Notes: generated from the sequence alone by a model not told the origin. A stretch of DNA of 64,000 nucleotides from Bacteroidota bacterium (GCA_023387985.1 JAEWHC010000009.1:248001-312000); one strand, 5' to 3'; counted from the stretch's first letter, positions 1 to 9,275 are shown. Made by a program: numbers and translations.

Positions 1-283
1 CATGCTTTTCACCAGGCAACTTGATAAGTCGTGGTATGGCCAGGAATTCCTTTTCATTATATGCATTGCAAAAATCCTGAATTGTTTTTTGTATATCCTC
101 ATCAGATGCATCATCAATAATGATCAGTTTGTCATTCAATACCTGCTTTGTTGACAAGCTTTTCACCGATGTCTTTTTGGAATGTGATGTGGCGCCAAAA
201 AGCCATTTTTCAATTTTCGGCCAGAAATAAATCAACGCAATGGCAACCAATGCGTAAAGAATAAACTGGATTATTGAATTCAA
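1..283 (-). CDS. Membrane-anchored hypothetical protein (C-terminal part outside window)
   Basis: A minus-strand reading frame stays open from a TTG at 283 to the left edge, so the 3' end lies outside the window. The product would start MNSIIQFILYALVAIALIYF, a single hydrophobic N-terminal helix, followed by a basic stretch (about residues 20-45) and a mixed soluble part with acidic residues (about 50-62). It looks like a type II or signal-anchored protein. No family is recognised. No ATG exists in frame near the start and a TGA lies two codons upstream of the TTG, so the start is TTG or an internal GTG. About 194 bp separate it from the end of thiL, which reads the same way. Confidence 0.45.
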   Translation of the reverse strand, partial: MNSIIQFILYALVAIALIYFWPKIEKWLFGATSHSKKTSVKSLSTKQVLNDKLIIIDDASDEDIQKTIQDFCNAYNEKEFLAIPRLIKLPGEKH

Positions 284-477
284 ATTTCAAAATTTAAAAT
301 TGGAAAAATTCTATGCCAGCCGAAACCAAATGATATTTCACAAAAAGCGTAAGACTTCAACACAACACGTTTTGATTAACGCAGTGAGGGCCTCATTTTG
401 CCTTTTTCAATATTTTCCATGTGGTGTTCCCTGGCATCAGGCATTCGACGGGCACTTCATACGCGGCACCTGGTATG

Positions 478-1500
478 TTAAACATGCCTCCACCCTTGTG
501 CAATCAGTTCATGCTTCTGTCCGCCTTTTGAAAACAATACAGCTTTCTTTTCAGGTTCGGTTACATAGCCAATCACGGTGAATAATGTTTCATTTTGCAC
601 CCTGGGCCAATCCGATTGCGGTATGGTAAAGAGCAGTTCATAATCTTCTCCACCGCTCAATGCGCAGGCTGTAGGATCAATTTCCAGTTGGTAGGCAAAA
701 TCGCGGGCTTCCTGGTGAATCGGTATTTTTTCTTCATAGATCACCGCGCCGCACCCGCTGTTTTTGCAGATATGCAAAACTTCGCTGCTCAGGCCGTCGC
801 TTACATCTATCATACTGGTAGGTACAATACCCAGTGCTTCCAGCCGCTCTACTACGTCGCGGCGGGGTTCAGGTTTCAGCAGCCTACCAACAATGTGGCT
901 TTTGCCCTCCAGGTCGGGTTGCACACCGGGGCTTTCCAAAAAGATCTTTTTTTCCCTTTCTAAAATGGTCAGCCCCAAAAAGGCGTCACCCAATGTGCCG
1001 CTAACGCAAAACAGGTCGCCTTTTTTTGCACCGCCACGTGTAACGAATTTGTTCGGCGCCACTTCGCCAAGGGCAGTTATGCTGAGAATCAGCCCTTTAT
1101 GAGAACTGCTGGTATCGCCACCTATGAGGTCTACCTGGTAATTTTTGCAGGCGGCATGAATACCTTCATACAATTCATCCAATGCTTCTACACTAAAGCG
1201 GTTGCTGAAGGCGATGCTTACAGTGATTTGCGTGGGCGTGGCCATCATCGCATATATATCGCTGAGATTCACCACAACCGACTTATAGCCCAAATGTTTG
1301 AGCGGCGTGTAGGCCAGGTCGAAATGGATTCCTTCGATGAGGATGTCGGTGGCCACCACGGTCTGTCGGCCAAAATGGTCGATGACCGCGGCATCATCGC
1401 CCACACCGAGCAAAGTAGAGGATTGCACCGTGTCCCGGTTTTGAGTCAGGCGGTCGATGAGCCCGAATTCACCAAGGTCGGATATTTCTGTTCGTTCCAT
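478..1500 (-). CDS. thiL: Thiamine-monophosphate kinase
   Basis: ThiL phosphorylates thiamine monophosphate with ATP to give thiamine diphosphate, the last step of cofactor synthesis, in the cytosol. The 340-residue product has the family's Asp-rich metal and nucleotide motifs in order: GVGDDAAVI near residue 32, NLSDIYAM near 78, DLIGGDTSSS near 125, IDVSDGLSSE near 228 and SGGEDYELLF near 275. Length fits the AIR synthase/ThiL superfamily. The frame is open 12 codons further upstream (to 1536), but those residues are hydrophobic and not ThiL-like, so the ATG at 1500 (MERTEISDLGEFGL) is chosen. No other thiamine gene lies nearby. Confidence 0.93.
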   Translation of the reverse strand: MERTEISDLGEFGLIDRLTQNRDTVQSSTLLGVGDDAAVIDHFGRQTVVATDILIEGIHFDLAYTPLKHLGYKSVVVNLSDIYAMMATPTQITVSIAFSNRFSVEALDELYEGIHAACKNYQVDLIGGDTSSSHKGLILSITALGEVAPNKFVTRGGAKKGDLFCVSGTLGDAFLGLTILEREKKIFLESPGVQPDLEGKSHIVGRLLKPEPRRDVVERLEALGIVPTSMIDVSDGLSSEVLHICKNSGCGAVIYEEKIPIHQEARDFAYQLEIDPTACALSGGEDYELLFTIPQSDWPRVQNETLFTVIGYVTEPEKKAVLFSKGGQKHELIAQGWRHV

Positions 1501-1658
1501 GTTGGTAAAAGTAAAAATCAAAAAGTAAAAACGCATTGAAAAGTGAAAAAGTTGACTTAGGGAATTTATATATTGAGTAAATCAATGAAGAAACCTGAAT
1601 TAACCCATGTCTTCCCCCTGTAAGCGCGTATTTTTACGGCCATAAATAGAATTGCCAT

Positions 1659-2801
1659 ATGAACTTTACAGTAAATGAAACCACACAATCCATTGCTGAG
1701 GCTGCCCGGAAATTCGCAGAAAAAAATATCCGGCCACATGTAATGGACTGGGATGAACGCCAGGAGTTTCCTGCCCATCTTTTTCATGAAATGGGAAAAT
1801 TGGGCATGATGGGTGTTTTGGTACCGGAGGAATATGGCGGTGCCGGCCTGGATTATTTCGCTTACAGCGCCATCATCCAGGAGATCGCTCAGGTTTGTGG
1901 CAGTATCGGGCTAAGCCTGGCTGCGCACAACAGCCTTTGTACCAACCATATTTTCACCTTCGGAAATGAAGCCCAAAGAAAAAAATACCTGCCCTTGCTT
2001 GCAAACGGTGAGCACATTGGCGCCTGGGGGCTGACCGAGCCCAATACCGGCAGCGATGCGGGCAACATGCAAACCGTGGCTGTAAAAGATGGTAGCGACT
2101 GGATACTGAACGGAACAAAGAACTGGATTACCCATGGACGAAGCGGACAGGTTGCTGTAGTGATTTGCCGAACCGGTGAACCCCGCACAAGTGGAAATGC
2201 TACAGCTTTTATTGTGGAGAGAGGCACAGAAGGTTTTCGTGGGGGCAAAAAAGAAAATAAGCTGGGCATGCGTGCCAGCGAAACAGCTGAAATGATCTTT
2301 GACAATTGCCGGATCAGTGATGCGCAACGCCTGGGTGAGGTGGGAGATGGTTTCCGCCAGGCACTGGCCATTTTAGATGGAGGAAGAATAAGTATTGCCG
2401 CACTGGGGCTCGGCATTGCCAAAGGCGCGTACAAAGCCAGCCTGCAATATGCCAGGGAGCGGGAACAGTTTGGAAAACCCATTGCCGAATTCCAGGGAAT
2501 ATCATTCAAACTCGCCGATATGGCAACTGAAATTGAAGCTGCTGAATTGCTGATCAACCAGGCATGTTATTTAAAAACCAGCCACCAGAAACTGACCAAG
2601 GAAAGTGCCATGGCCAAGTATTATTCCAGTGAAGTTGCAGTTCGTGTAAGTACAGATGCGGTACAGATTTTCGGTGGTTATGGGTACACCAAAGATTACC
2701 CTGTAGAGAAATTTTACCGCGACAGCAAACTCTGCACAATTGGCGAAGGAACAAGTGAGATTCAGAAAATAGTTATTGCCAGGCAGGTTCTGGAAAAGTA
2801 A
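1659..2801 (+). CDS. Acyl-CoA dehydrogenase
   Basis: FAD-dependent acyl-CoA dehydrogenase of 380 residues, the normal length for short-chain or branched-chain enzymes, which introduce the alpha-beta double bond of acyl-CoA and pass electrons to ETF. Seen: the FAD-binding signature GLTEPNTGSDA near residue 127, GGRISIAALGLGIAKGAY near 240, QIFGGYGYTKDYPVEKFYRD near 335, and IGEGTSEIQK at the end with Glu363 at the place of the usual catalytic base. The sequence does not decide chain-length preference. It stands alone, reading away from thiL, with no other beta-oxidation genes nearby. Confidence 0.93.
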   Translation: MNFTVNETTQSIAEAARKFAEKNIRPHVMDWDERQEFPAHLFHEMGKLGMMGVLVPEEYGGAGLDYFAYSAIIQEIAQVCGSIGLSLAAHNSLCTNHIFTFGNEAQRKKYLPLLANGEHIGAWGLTEPNTGSDAGNMQTVAVKDGSDWILNGTKNWITHGRSGQVAVVICRTGEPRTSGNATAFIVERGTEGFRGGKKENKLGMRASETAEMIFDNCRISDAQRLGEVGDGFRQALAILDGGRISIAALGLGIAKGAYKASLQYAREREQFGKPIAEFQGISFKLADMATEIEAAELLINQACYLKTSHQKLTKESAMAKYYSSEVAVRVSTDAVQIFGGYGYTKDYPVEKFYRDSKLCTIGEGTSEIQKIVIARQVLEK

Positions 2802-2865
2802 TGCCGTATAAGCCAGAGAAGTGCACATTGTTGATTTTTTAATTTTGACTTTTTAATTCCCTCCC

Positions 2866-3519
2866 TTGTCATTTAAAAACAAAATGCTCGAGCTCATCCG
2901 CAGAGCAGATGATAGCCTGGATACCTATAAGCTCGGCCTGAGTGAAAAATATTTTGGCGGAAGGCCTGTCGCCTTAATGCCTTACCGTACATACGGTGAA
3001 CCAAACCGGATTTACCTGAAAGGCAGGGTGCTGGCGGATAAAGGCATCACCCAGGCTAAAGCATCCGATGATCTCATCAATAACCTGCTGAATATGTACC
3101 GCCGCTTCGAAACCGATGAGCGGCCCGGCATGAAAATTCGCATGAAGTTGGGTGAAGAAGTTTTCGAAACTGCATCCGATAAAGAAGGCTATTACCATTT
3201 TGAGGTTAATCCCTCCACTCCGGTTGTTTCTGGTAAACTTTACTTTGAAATTCCTGTAGAATTATTGAATCGCGACGGCAAAGTGATCGATGAAGAACAG
3301 GCACAGATTATGATTCCACCGGCAGATGCAGAATACGGTGTAATCAGCGATATAGATGATACGGTAATTACCAGTAATGTCACCAACCTGTATAAAATGG
3401 CAAAGACGATGCTGGTGAATAATGCAAGATCCCGGCTTCCATTTCCGGGTGTTTCCGCCTTTTACAAAGCGCTGCAATTGGGCAGAAACGGTGAACGCAA
3501 TAACCCCTTTTTTATGTGA
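2866..3519 (+). CDS. App1-type (DUF2183) phosphatase, N-terminal fragment (frameshifted)
   Basis: First part of a protein resembling App1 phosphatidate phosphatases and bacterial DUF2183 proteins. Residues 1-155 form a beta-rich region; the HAD-like catalytic motif DIDDTV lies at 162-167. The frame ends ...NPFFM-stop at 3519, just where homologues continue NPxFYVSSSPWN. That missing sequence is encoded in the -1 frame from 3516. The join is a run of six T (3508-3513); a seventh T would restore one protein of about 380 residues. The start may be TTG 2866 (giving MSFKNKMLEL, preferred because family members begin similarly) or ATG 2884. Either the gene is broken, or the base is a sequencing error, or the frames join by slippage. 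Confidence 0.7.
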   Translation: MSFKNKMLELIRRADDSLDTYKLGLSEKYFGGRPVALMPYRTYGEPNRIYLKGRVLADKGITQAKASDDLINNLLNMYRRFETDERPGMKIRMKLGEEVFETASDKEGYYHFEVNPSTPVVSGKLYFEIPVELLNRDGKVIDEEQAQIMIPPADAEYGVISDIDDTVITSNVTNLYKMAKTMLVNNARSRLPFPGVSAFYKALQLGRNGERNNPFFM

Positions 3520-4013
3520 GCAGCAGTCCCTGGAATTTATATGATCTGCTGATCGATTTCATGGACTTGAACGAAATTCCATCGGGTCCGTTGATGTTGC
3601 GTGATTTCGGGATTCAGAGCGATACCTTTATTAAACACGATTACCTGGGCCATAAATTCACCGCCATCAAAAATATCCTGGACACCTATCCGCACCTGAA
3701 TTTTGTTTTGATCGGCGACAGCGGAGAACGGGATCCTGAAATTTATGGGGAGGTCATCAAAGCATTTCCCGGCAGGATCATTTGTTCGTATATCCGGGAT
3801 GTGGCGTCAAAATCAGAAACTGAAAAAACAAGCCGGTTGCTTGAATCGATCAAACAGCTCAATGCTCCAATGCTCTTTGTAAATGATAGTGAAGCTGCAG
3901 CAAAGCATGCCACCGAAACAGGGTTGATCTTCAGGGAAGAAATGAATGAAATCAAACAGGACAAGGGGATGGATGAAGGGGAAATAAGTGGAAAGCAGGA
4001 AATTGGTGCTTAA
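3516..4013 (+). CDS. App1-type (DUF2183) phosphatase, C-terminal fragment (frameshifted)
   Basis: Continuation of the preceding phosphatase in the -1 frame. It opens with SSSPWNLYDLLIDFM and contains GPLMLRDFG, KHDYLGHKF and VLIGDSGERDPEIY, the second half of the HAD-like active site (lysine plus the GDSGExDPE acidic motif). The tail after residue 140 is charged and low complexity. The GTG at 3516 is the only start at the junction and is probably not a true start, because it would split the catalytic domain. On its own this fragment lacks the DxDxT nucleophile. See the 5' fragment for the homopolymer junction. Confidence 0.65.
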   Translation: MSSSPWNLYDLLIDFMDLNEIPSGPLMLRDFGIQSDTFIKHDYLGHKFTAIKNILDTYPHLNFVLIGDSGERDPEIYGEVIKAFPGRIICSYIRDVASKSETEKTSRLLESIKQLNAPMLFVNDSEAAAKHATETGLIFREEMNEIKQDKGMDEGEISGKQEIGA

Positions 4014-4257
4014 AATACAATGATTCGTGAGCACGAACCATTACCCGCGGGAAACACCAAAATGCCTCAAATTATGATCAGTGTGTTTATAGACATTATC
4101 CCGGTTTCTTCGTCAGTTTTCCAATGAAATCATGAAAGGTCAGATAAAATGAAGCGCTTTATTGTTTTGGTCCTGTTTTTTGGATGTGCGGATGCACCGG
4201 CGACCTGTAAAACGAAGGGTTTCGTTATAAGTTGATTTAATTTAAAGCGGAGAAGAC

Positions 4258-5664
4258 ATGAAAAAATTTTTAGATCAGCAATTTTTTTTGGAGAACAAAA
4301 CCGCCGAAAACCTGTATTGGAATTATGCCGCGGAAATGCCCATTATAGATTACCACAACCATCTGCCACCGGCAGAAATTGATGAAAACAAAAAATTCGC
4401 AAACATCACGCAGGTCTGGTTAAATGGCGATCATTACAAATGGCGGGCGATGCGCACCCAGGGCGTGGATGAATCTTACATCACCGGGGATAGAACAGAT
4501 GAAGAAAAATTCATGATGTGGGCGCAAACGGTGCCCTTTACCCTGCGCAATCCACTTTATCACTGGACGCATCTTGAATTGCAGCGTTATTTCAATATCC
4601 ATGAATTGCTGAATGGAAATTCTGCTGCCCGCATCTATGAAAAAACCATGAACATGTTGCAGGCTGAAAACTACCGTGTGCATGGTTTGCTCGAAATGAT
4701 GAATGTGAAGCTGGTTTGCACAACTGATGATCCCATTGATGACCTGCTTCATCATCAAAACATTGCCAAAAGTGGTTGCAGTGTAAAGGTGCTGCCGGCA
4801 TTCCGTCCCGATAAAGCGATGAATGTAGATGATGCTGCAAGCTTCAACCAATACCTGGCAAAGCTGGAAAAGGCAGCAAACAAAAACATCGGTGACTTTT
4901 CAGGTTACCTGGAAGCATTGAAAAGCCGCCATGATTATTTTGCAGAAAACGGATGTGGGGTAAGTGACCATGGCCTGGAGCAGATCTATGCGGAAGATTA
5001 TACGGAGCCGGATTTGCGAACCATTTTTGAAAAGATCCGGAATGGCAATGAATTGTCACAGGAGGAAAGAAGGAAATTCAAATCGGGCATGCTGGTGATC
5101 TTCGCGGAATGGGACCATGAAAAAGGCTGGGTGCAGCAATACCATTTGGGCGCTTTACGCAACAATAACCGTCGTATGCTTGAACGGCATGGTCCTGATA
5201 CCGGATGGGACAGTGTTGGAGATTTCTCGCAGGCCAGGGCGCTGTCAAAATTCCTGGACCACCTGGACAGCCAGGACAAACTGGCCAAAACGATTTTGTA
5301 TAACCTAAATCCTGCAGACAATGAAGTGATGGCCACCATGGCCGGCAATTACAATGACGGAAGTGTGGCCGGCAAAGTGCAATGGGGAAGTGGCTGGTGG
5401 TTTTTGGACCAAAAAGACGGCATGACCAAGCAAATCAATACGTTGAGCAATATGGGTTTGCTGAGCCGCTTCGTGGGCATGCTTACCGATAGCCGGAGTT
5501 TCCTGTCTTTTCCGCGGCATGAATATTTCCGCAGGTTATTGTGCAATATTTTCGGCACCGACATTGAAAATGGTGAATTGCCCAACGATCTTCCCTGGGT
5601 TGGACAAGTCATTCAGGATATATGTTTTAATAATGCAAAAGAATATTTTGGCTGGAACATATAA
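4258..5664 (+). CDS. uxaC: Uronate (glucuronate/galacturonate) isomerase
   Basis: UxaC isomerises D-glucuronate to D-fructuronate and D-galacturonate to D-tagaturonate, the first intracellular step of hexuronate use. The 468-residue protein has the family start FLDQQFFLENKTAENLY and the metal site IIDYHNHLPP (His33, His35), then TTDDPIDDLLHH near residue 155 and VLPAFRPDK near 180, as in the amidohydrolase-fold uronate isomerases; length is normal. It is first in a same-strand run with kdgK, eda and an MFS transporter. The 244-bp gap upstream holds no recognisable regulator gene or operator. Confidence 0.95.
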   Translation: MKKFLDQQFFLENKTAENLYWNYAAEMPIIDYHNHLPPAEIDENKKFANITQVWLNGDHYKWRAMRTQGVDESYITGDRTDEEKFMMWAQTVPFTLRNPLYHWTHLELQRYFNIHELLNGNSAARIYEKTMNMLQAENYRVHGLLEMMNVKLVCTTDDPIDDLLHHQNIAKSGCSVKVLPAFRPDKAMNVDDAASFNQYLAKLEKAANKNIGDFSGYLEALKSRHDYFAENGCGVSDHGLEQIYAEDYTEPDLRTIFEKIRNGNELSQEERRKFKSGMLVIFAEWDHEKGWVQQYHLGALRNNNRRMLERHGPDTGWDSVGDFSQARALSKFLDHLDSQDKLAKTILYNLNPADNEVMATMAGNYNDGSVAGKVQWGSGWWFLDQKDGMTKQINTLSNMGLLSRFVGMLTDSRSFLSFPRHEYFRRLLCNIFGTDIENGELPNDLPWVGQVIQDICFNNAKEYFGWNI

Positions 5665-5683
5665 ATACAACGGGATTTATCCC

Positions 5684-5893
5684 ATGGCCACTAACTATAA
5701 CAACATGGCAAATTTCAACTTAACTATAAAATCATTCAAAACCAAGTACAACAACGGCAACGGCAAGGCCATTGGCCTGCAGAAGCGTGCGCCGGTATTG
5801 CGATACAATCATTATGGATTCATCCGGGAGATGGGTGGGAAAACCTGCTTTTACAGCCATATAAATGCGGTGGCCATTACCCGCCTGCAATAA
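5684..5893 (+). CDS. Possible 69-residue small protein between uxaC and kdgK
   Basis: An ATG-started frame begins 19 nt after the uxaC stop and ends 46 nt before the kdgK start, filling most of a 275-bp gap inside an otherwise tight operon. The product starts MATNYNNMANFNLTIKSF, is basic and Asn-rich, and ends with FYSHINAVAITRLQ. There is no signal peptide or membrane helix and no family I recognise. The case rests on position and on filling the gap; codon use is not clearly coding. It may instead be untranslated leader. Confidence 0.25.
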   Translation: MATNYNNMANFNLTIKSFKTKYNNGNGKAIGLQKRAPVLRYNHYGFIREMGGKTCFYSHINAVAITRLQ

Positions 5894-5939
5894 CGTAAAC
5901 CCATTTAAGTCATTAGAAGAAGAAAAAAATGAGCATATT

Positions 5940-6965
5940 ATGGCAAAGAAAATTGTGACATTGGGCGAGATCATGCTGAGATTATCGACACCTGATTTTA
6001 AACGCTTTGTGCAATCCGATTCCTTCGACATCCATTATGGCGGTGGAGAAGCAAACGTAGCGGCATCCGTTACCAACTATGGATTGCAGGGCGTGTTCGT
6101 TTCCAAAGTACCGGATAATCCAATTGGACAGTCTGCCATAAACAGCCTGCGCCGTTATGGGGTGAATATCGATTTTGTTGCGAGAGGCGGAGATCGTCTC
6201 GGCATTTATTTTTTGGAAACCGGGGCTTCCATGCGGGCATCGCAGGTGGTTTATGACCGGGCACATTCAGCCATCGCCGGAGCGAAAGCTGAAGAGTTTG
6301 ATTTCGACAAGATCTTCGAAGGTGCCGGCTGGTTTCATACCACAGGAATTACACCGGCATTGAGTGATGAAGCAGCCGCCCTTACCGAGGCAGCATTGAA
6401 AGCCGCGAAGGCAAAAGGTGTGACGACTTCCATTGATCTGAATTACCGCAAAAAATTGTGGAGCAAGGAAAAAGCCCAGCAAGTGATGACCCACCTTTGC
6501 CAATGGGTGGATGTTTGCATTGGCAATGAAGAAGATGCCGAAATCAGCCTGGGATTTAAGCCGGGAAATACGGATGTCACCAAAGGCGAATTGCATCTTG
6601 ATGGCTTTAAAGACATCATGAAACAAATGGTGGACAAATTCGGATTTAGATACGTGGCTTCCTCGCTTCGCGAAAGCTACAGTGCCAGCGATAATGGATG
6701 GAGCGCTTTATTGTACGACGGTAAAGACTACCATCATACCCGCAAATACGATATCCGCATAGTGGACCGTGTAGGTGGCGGCGACGGTTTTGCCGGCGGG
6801 CTGATCTATGGTCTATCCACAGGCATGTCGATGCAGGATGCTGCAGAATTCGCCGTGGCCGCCAGCGCCATCAAGCATACCATTCCCGGTGATACAAACC
6901 ACGCTACTTTGAAGGAAGTGCAGGACCTGGTGAAAGGTGACGGATCTGGAAGGGTACAACGTTGA
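5940..6965 (+). CDS. kdgK: 2-keto-3-deoxygluconate kinase (PfkB family)
   Basis: KdgK phosphorylates 2-keto-3-deoxygluconate with ATP to KDPG. The 341-residue protein has PfkB landmarks: sugar-binding GGGEANVAASV at 34-44 and the C-terminal anion-hole and catalytic motif DRVGGGDGFAGG with Asp282 as catalytic base. The usual GAGD reads GGGD, common in KdgK-like members. Start ATG 5940 (MAKKIVTLGEIMLR) is preferred over the 25-codon upstream extension, which is not family-like. The KDPG aldolase gene follows 71 bp downstream and completes the pathway with uxaC. The two enzymes usually acting between uxaC and kdgK (oxidoreductase and dehydratase) are not in this window. Confidence 0.92.
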   Translation: MAKKIVTLGEIMLRLSTPDFKRFVQSDSFDIHYGGGEANVAASVTNYGLQGVFVSKVPDNPIGQSAINSLRRYGVNIDFVARGGDRLGIYFLETGASMRASQVVYDRAHSAIAGAKAEEFDFDKIFEGAGWFHTTGITPALSDEAAALTEAALKAAKAKGVTTSIDLNYRKKLWSKEKAQQVMTHLCQWVDVCIGNEEDAEISLGFKPGNTDVTKGELHLDGFKDIMKQMVDKFGFRYVASSLRESYSASDNGWSALLYDGKDYHHTRKYDIRIVDRVGGGDGFAGGLIYGLSTGMSMQDAAEFAVAASAIKHTIPGDTNHATLKEVQDLVKGDGSGRVQR

Positions 6966-7036
6966 TTTTTAATCCGGCCGCTTAGGGACGCATTGATCTT
7001 GTGTCTCTACGCTAATACTATAAAAACGTATTTCAA

Positions 7037-7705
7037 ATGAAAAATACCCAAAAAATAACTGATGCCATCATCTCCCAGGGCATACTGCCTTTATATTTCA
7101 ACAGCGATCCCGAGGTTTGCCTCAACCTGATGCAGGCGCTGTATGATGCAGGCATCAGGGCCATTGAATTCACCAACCGGGGGGATGCCGCTTTCGAAAA
7201 TTTCAGAAAAATGGTTGCGCTGCGCAATGAAAAAATGCCGGAGCTGCTGCTGGGGATTGGCACCATCAAAAACCTGGACGATGCTAAAAAATACCTGGAC
7301 GCCGGAGCGAATTTCCTGGTTAGCCCGGGCTTTGTGGCAGACGTAGCGGCGCATTGCGTGGCCAGTGATATCTTTTATGCGCCAGGTTGTATGACCCCTT
7401 CGGAGATCATTGCGACCGAAAATGCAGGCATCAAATTCATCAAACTTTTTCCCGGCGATATGCTGGGGCCGGCTTATCTTTCAACGATCAAACCGGTATT
7501 TCCAAAATTGCTTTTCATGCCTACGGGAGGTGTTGAACCAACCGCGGAAAACATTGGTGCATGGTTTAAAGCCGGTGTGAGTGCGGTGGGTATGGGAAGC
7601 AAGCTGGTCAGTAAAACATTAATGGCTGAAAAAGCCTATGCGACTATTGCAAAAAATGCGGCAGCTGTTTTAGATACCATTCAACAGGTACGCAATAACC
7701 CATAA
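7037..7705 (+). CDS. eda: KDPG/KHG aldolase (2-dehydro-3-deoxyphosphogluconate aldolase)
   Basis: Eda cleaves KDPG to pyruvate and glyceraldehyde-3-phosphate by a class I Schiff-base mechanism. The 222-residue TIM barrel shows AIEFTNRG with the general acid/base Glu44, GIGTIKNLDDAKKYLDAGA, FLVSPG, the Schiff-base lysine Lys136 in FIKLFPGDMLGP, and the phosphate-binding tail MPTGGVEPTAENIGAWFKAG. Length and motif spacing are standard. It sits between kdgK and the hexuronate transporter (21-bp gap downstream), consistent with one transcript for uronate catabolism. Confidence 0.95.
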   Translation: MKNTQKITDAIISQGILPLYFNSDPEVCLNLMQALYDAGIRAIEFTNRGDAAFENFRKMVALRNEKMPELLLGIGTIKNLDDAKKYLDAGANFLVSPGFVADVAAHCVASDIFYAPGCMTPSEIIATENAGIKFIKLFPGDMLGPAYLSTIKPVFPKLLFMPTGGVEPTAENIGAWFKAGVSAVGMGSKLVSKTLMAEKAYATIAKNAAAVLDTIQQVRNNP

Positions 7706-7726
7706 GTATCCAATCAAATCCGACTT

Positions 7727-9187
7727 ATGCATTCAACGGCCAACGCTCCTGCCCGCATGTCAAAATACAGGTGGACGATCACCGGACTTTTGTTTTTTGC
7801 AACCACCATCAACTATCTTGACCGGCAGGTGCTGTCACTGACGTGGAAAGATTTTATCGTTCCGGAATTCCATTGGAGCAACAGTGATTATGGTACCATA
7901 ACCGGTGTGTTTTCCATTGTATATGCCATTGGGATGTTGTTCGCCGGAAGGTTTGTGGATTGGCTCGATACAAAAAAAGGGTTTCTCTGGGCGATCTTTA
8001 TCTGGAGCCTTGGCGCCGTGCTGCATGCTTTCTGTGGCATTGTAACCGCCGGTTGGCTGACTGGCACCTGGACCATGAGTTTTGAAGGTGCAAGGGAATT
8101 GATCAGTGGCGTTGAGGATGTCAGCAAGGTGATCATGATCAGTGTAAACCTCTTCATTTTTGCCCGCATTGTCCTGGCTATTGGTGAAGCAGGAAACTTT
8201 CCAGCGGCCATCAAAACCACTGCTGAATATTTTCCGAAGAAAGACCGCGCTTTTTCCACCAGCATATGGAATGCAGGCGCCACGGTTGGTGCCTTGCTTG
8301 CGCCTCTGTCCATTCCATTTATCGCGAAAGCATGGGGTTGGGAAATGGCCTTCATAGTGATTGGCGCCCTGGGATTTGTTTGGATGGGTTTCTGGATATT
8401 CATGTATCACAAACCCGACAAACACCCGGGCGTGAATAAGGCGGAGCTCGATTATATCCACCAGGACGACCTCGATGAGTCTGGATCCGCACTGCCTGGT
8501 AAACCGGTGGCCGCGAAAAAGCTCGGTTATTGGAAAGCATTGCAATACAAACAAACCTGGTCATTTGCCGTCGGCAAATTTATGACAGACGGGGTATGGT
8601 GGTTTTTCCTGTTCTGGACGCCAGCCTATTTGAGTGCCGTTTATGGATTGGATTCCACAGAAAGCGCACCGCATATTTTCACGCTCTATCTCATCTCCAT
8701 GCTGTCGATTTATGGTGGCTATCTGCCTACATGGTTCGTGGAGAAAAAAGGCATGCATCCTTATGCCGGACGGATGCGCTCCATGTTGATCTTTGCTTTT
8801 TTTCCGCTGCTTGCTTTGCTTGCACAACCACTCGGTTCCTATTCCGTTTGGTTGCCCGTAATCATAATTGGCATTGCTGCGGCTGCACACCAAAGCTGGA
8901 GTGCGAATATTTTTACCACGGTAAGCGATATGTTCCCGAAATCCGCGGTGGCCACTATTGTGGGTATCGGTGGAATGGCCGGTGGCGTTGGCGCCTTCCT
9001 CATCAATAAAGGCTCAGGTGTGCTGTTTGATTTCGCGGAAAAATCTGGTATGCGATTCATGGGCTTCCAGGGCATTGAGGCAGGATATTTTATCATTTTC
9101 TCCATTGCGGCTTTCGCCTACCTTATTGGCTGGCTGATTATGAAAAGCTTGGTTCCCGTGTATAAGCCGATCCGGCTGGATGATTAA
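7727..9187 (+). CDS. MFS transporter, hexuronate (ExuT-like) type
   Basis: Major facilitator of 486 residues with about 12 membrane helices. The start TTINYLDRQVLSLTWKDF and the DRAFSTSIWNAGATVGALLA segment are typical of the anion:cation symporter subfamily that includes ExuT hexuronate/H+ symporters. An extended loop near residues 105-135 (WLTGTWTMSFEGARELI) separates two N-terminal helices, as in Bacteroidota ExuT-like proteins. Substrate is inferred from the uxaC-kdgK-eda neighbours, the last gene of which ends 21 bp upstream. A second possible start is ATG 7757 (MSKYRWTITG). Confidence 0.88.
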   Translation: MHSTANAPARMSKYRWTITGLLFFATTINYLDRQVLSLTWKDFIVPEFHWSNSDYGTITGVFSIVYAIGMLFAGRFVDWLDTKKGFLWAIFIWSLGAVLHAFCGIVTAGWLTGTWTMSFEGARELISGVEDVSKVIMISVNLFIFARIVLAIGEAGNFPAAIKTTAEYFPKKDRAFSTSIWNAGATVGALLAPLSIPFIAKAWGWEMAFIVIGALGFVWMGFWIFMYHKPDKHPGVNKAELDYIHQDDLDESGSALPGKPVAAKKLGYWKALQYKQTWSFAVGKFMTDGVWWFFLFWTPAYLSAVYGLDSTESAPHIFTLYLISMLSIYGGYLPTWFVEKKGMHPYAGRMRSMLIFAFFPLLALLAQPLGSYSVWLPVIIIGIAAAAHQSWSANIFTTVSDMFPKSAVATIVGIGGMAGGVGAFLINKGSGVLFDFAEKSGMRFMGFQGIEAGYFIIFSIAAFAYLIGWLIMKSLVPVYKPIRLDD

Positions 9188-9275
9188 GTATATTATGGGG
9201 TGCCTTGGTGCAATGGAATCTTGGCGGGCAGAAAAATTTATGCCTAAGGAATACGGTACAGAATAGTGTTTGGTG

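Noticed and set aside
3508..3520. Programmed -1 frameshift in the App1-type gene
   Set aside because: The junction CCCTTTTTTATG is not a canonical X XXY YYZ slippery site in frame and no strong downstream structure was seen; a simple homopolymer indel or error is more likely. The observation itself is kept as a finding.
4149..4235. 28-codon frame starting MKRFIVLVLFFGC, which looks like a lipoprotein signal with a cysteine
   Set aside because: Too short to encode more than a signal; no mature domain and no neighbouring frame to extend it. Possibly a remnant.
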